Notes under the pieces: model-generated | Told to the model about the DNA's origin: nothing | Seen by the model: the letters and a program-made list of their open reading frames with translations, nothing else | Database searches by the model: none | Assembly: GCF_004342285.1 (NCBI RefSeq) | Contig: NZ_SMCV01000003.1 | Location: 434,001-498,000 of the forward strand | Source of the DNA: Klebsiella sp. BIGb0138 | GTDB lineage: Bacteria > Pseudomonadota > Gammaproteobacteria > Enterobacterales > Enterobacteriaceae | Direction: 5' to 3' | Length of the DNA stretch: 64,000 nucleotides | Program-made: the position numbers and the translations under genes | In this document: in pieces, positions 62,783-64,000 of the stretch | Position numbering within the stretch: the first letter of the stretch is position 1 | Layout of the letters: every line of letters starts with the position of its first letter

Positions 62783-63580
62783 TTAACTGCCGACTTTATC
62801 AATGACAAATTGCTTACTGCAGTTGCCTGGATGAGGCTGGGGCAGGAAGGCGTCTGCCGTCAGCGGCGTATTGATGGCCGTCGCCTTGATGGAGATTTGC
62901 ATCTCGGTCAAATAGGCCGGGTTGCCGTTGCAGGTCAGCTTGAAGGCCTTCACACTCTGCTTGCCGTAGGCCTGCGCTACCGCCGCATCAAACGCTTCGC
63001 GACTCACGCTCTGCCCGTAGTGCTGCGCCAGGAAAACGCCGAGCGCGCTTTGCTTCACTTCGCCGCCGAGGCGGACCATCGTGCCGAAGTAGTTATCCGG
63101 GTCAAAGCCAAAACAGACGCCGTGTTTTGCATATTCATAACGCTCAAGGCATGAATTCCCGCCAGCGCCCGGCATCACGCTATTGAGTTTGTTCGCTATC
63201 TCGAGCGACAGCCCGGTTTCTGCGGCCTGGCATTTACGCCCGGCTTTCACCTCCGGCATGTTGGGCACGGGGCGGGTGGCGCAGCCGAAACGCATCCAGC
63301 GCCGGTCGTCGACACCGCGGGCGGCGATGGATTTCGGCAGGCTGGGCCACAGACCATGTACCGTCAGGAAGTCGGCTTTGTCTGGCGTCTCCTGCTGCAG
63401 ACGACACTCTTCCGGCTCGGTGCGGTTGCTGTCATGCATGCTTTGGCAGAATCCCGTTTGCCAGGATAGCGCCAGTACGTAGCGGTCAAAGTCGCCATAT
63501 TGCGTGGCGACAAGCGGTTCAGCGCCGGCCTGAGTTGCCGTTAGCAAGAGGGCAATGGCGACGAAATCCTTCCTGAACAT
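62783..63580 (-). CDS. rna: Periplasmic ribonuclease I (RNase T2 family)
   Basis: The 265-residue precursor has a signal peptide (MFRKDFVAIALLLTATQAGA). The two catalytic segments of RNase T2 enzymes are present: LTVHGLWPSLP near 74, and ERYEYAKHGVCFGF near 150 with the catalytic His and Lys. Cysteines for disulfide bonds are spread through the protein. It degrades RNA in the periplasm without base specificity and produces cyclic phosphates. The length is near that of E. coli RNase I (268). It lies downstream of dcuC with a terminator between. Confidence 0.96.
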   Translation of the reverse strand: MFRKDFVAIALLLTATQAGAEPLVATQYGDFDRYVLALSWQTGFCQSMHDSNRTEPEECRLQQETPDKADFLTVHGLWPSLPKSIAARGVDDRRWMRFGCATRPVPNMPEVKAGRKCQAAETGLSLEIANKLNSVMPGAGGNSCLERYEYAKHGVCFGFDPDNYFGTMVRLGGEVKQSALGVFLAQHYGQSVSREAFDAAVAQAYGKQSVKAFKLTCNGNPAYLTEMQISIKATAINTPLTADAFLPQPHPGNCSKQFVIDKVGS

Positions 63581-63631
63581 TTTTATTCCTGATAGTGGAT
63601 GGCAATAATTTACAGGAAATTATTAAAGCAT

Positions 63632-63657
63632 AAAAAAGGCGCCTGCTGGCGCCTTTT
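63632..63657 (-). terminator. Terminator after dcuC
   Basis: On the minus strand, GGCGCC-AGCA-GGCGCC is followed by six T residues, between the dcuC stop and the rna start. A clear rho-independent terminator for dcuC. Confidence 0.85.
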
Positions 63658-63662
63658 CGCGT

Positions 63663-64000
63663 TTATTGAATTGCGGTGCCCGGCACCAGAATTTCGGTGG
63701 CGATAATCACCACCAGCAGGCCGACGATCGCCGGCACCGAGGTCCGTTTCACCACTTCGAAGGGGGAGATTTTCGCCATCCCGGCCACCGCGACCACCAC
63801 GCCAGAGACCGGCGAAATGGTACGGCCGAGATTGGAGGCCTGCAGCATCGGAATCGACAGGTAAGCCGGGTTGATGCCGGACGAGTGGGCAAGCCTGGGG
63901 ATCATCTCGACGAAGGCGTAAAACGGCGCGTTGCCGGAGCCGGTGGTCATCGCCGCCAGCATGGTCAGAATGACCAGCACCAGCATTAAAATAATACTCG
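63663..64000 (-). CDS. dcuC: Anaerobic C4-dicarboxylate transporter DcuC, C-terminal part only
   Basis: Only the last 112 codons or so are in the window; the frame stays open to the right edge. Membrane segments and the stretches MTTGSGNAPFYAFVEMIP, SIPMLQASNLGRTISPVSG and MAKISPFEVVKRTSVP are highly characteristic of DcuC (full length about 461). DcuC exports succinate during fermentation. In E. coli the citrate-fermentation genes lie between rna and dcuC; here the two are only 82 bp apart. Confidence 0.93.
   Translation of the reverse strand, partial: SIILMLVLVILTMLAAMTTGSGNAPFYAFVEMIPRLAHSSGINPAYLSIPMLQASNLGRTISPVSGVVVAVAGMAKISPFEVVKRTSVPAIVGLLVVIIATEILVPGTAIQ

Noticed and set aside
1-64000. 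Insertion sequences, prophage, CRISPR arrays, tRNA or rRNA genes
   Set aside because: I searched by eye for transposase motifs, regularly spaced repeats and tRNA arms and found none.

Overview
The window looks like a chromosomal segment of a Klebsiella or Raoultella species (Enterobacterales). The enterobactin locus, cstA, ybdD, hcxA, mtnE, ybdM, ybdN, ybdO, dsbG, ahpCF, uspG, rnk, rna and dcuC lie in the order known from Escherichia coli. Between hcxA and mtnE, however, sits a complete set of methionine-salvage genes that E. coli K-12 lacks and Klebsiella has. The organism is inferred from remembered gene content and order, not from a database comparison. I see no tRNA, rRNA, insertion sequence, prophage or CRISPR array.

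Layout. (1) Positions 1-10132: a sugar or polyol catabolic locus. One leftward unit encodes a GlpK-like FGGY kinase, a ribose-type ABC transporter with a DUF2291 lipoprotein, and a short-chain dehydrogenase cut by the left edge. Next to it are a SorC-type regulator and a rightward two-gene split transketolase. Three copies of a GAATA-NN-TATTC palindrome lie in the intergenic regions and are probably the regulator's operators. The closest known precedent is the D-apiose/apulose transketolase pathway, but the substrate is not proven. (2) 10189-29352: the full enterobactin system: entD-fepA, fes-ybdZ-entF, fepDGC, entS, fepB and entCEBAH. Fur-box-like sites lie in each divergent intergenic region, and fepE is absent. 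(3) 29589-33131: cstA-ybdD and hcxA. (4) 33132-53721: a roughly 20.6-kb island between hcxA and mtnE, which are adjacent and divergent in E. coli. It carries mtnK, mtnA, mtnB, mtnC and mtnD, two more ribose-type ABC transporters, an LVIVD-repeat beta-propeller protein, an FGGY kinase, a D-2-hydroxyacid dehydrogenase, a PfkB kinase and a BisC-like molybdoenzyme. (5) 54883-64000: ybdM/ybdN, ybdO, dsbG, ahpC-ahpF, uspG, rnk, rna and the 3' end of dcuC.

How it works together. EntCBA make 2,3-dihydroxybenzoate. EntE, EntB and EntF, primed by EntD and helped by YbdZ and EntH, assemble enterobactin. EntS exports it, FepA-FepB-FepDGC bring the ferric form back, and Fes releases the iron. In the island, MtnK, MtnA, MtnB, MtnC, MtnD and MtnE convert methylthioribose back to methionine. 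Tandem met boxes (MetJ-type, close to AGACGTCT) lie in front of mtnK/mtnA, mtnB, mtnC/mtnE and, more weakly, hcxA/ABC-LVIVD. This ties an uncharacterised transporter, a beta-propeller protein, a sugar kinase and a dehydrogenase to sulfur salvage, and it is the most promising undescribed system in the window.
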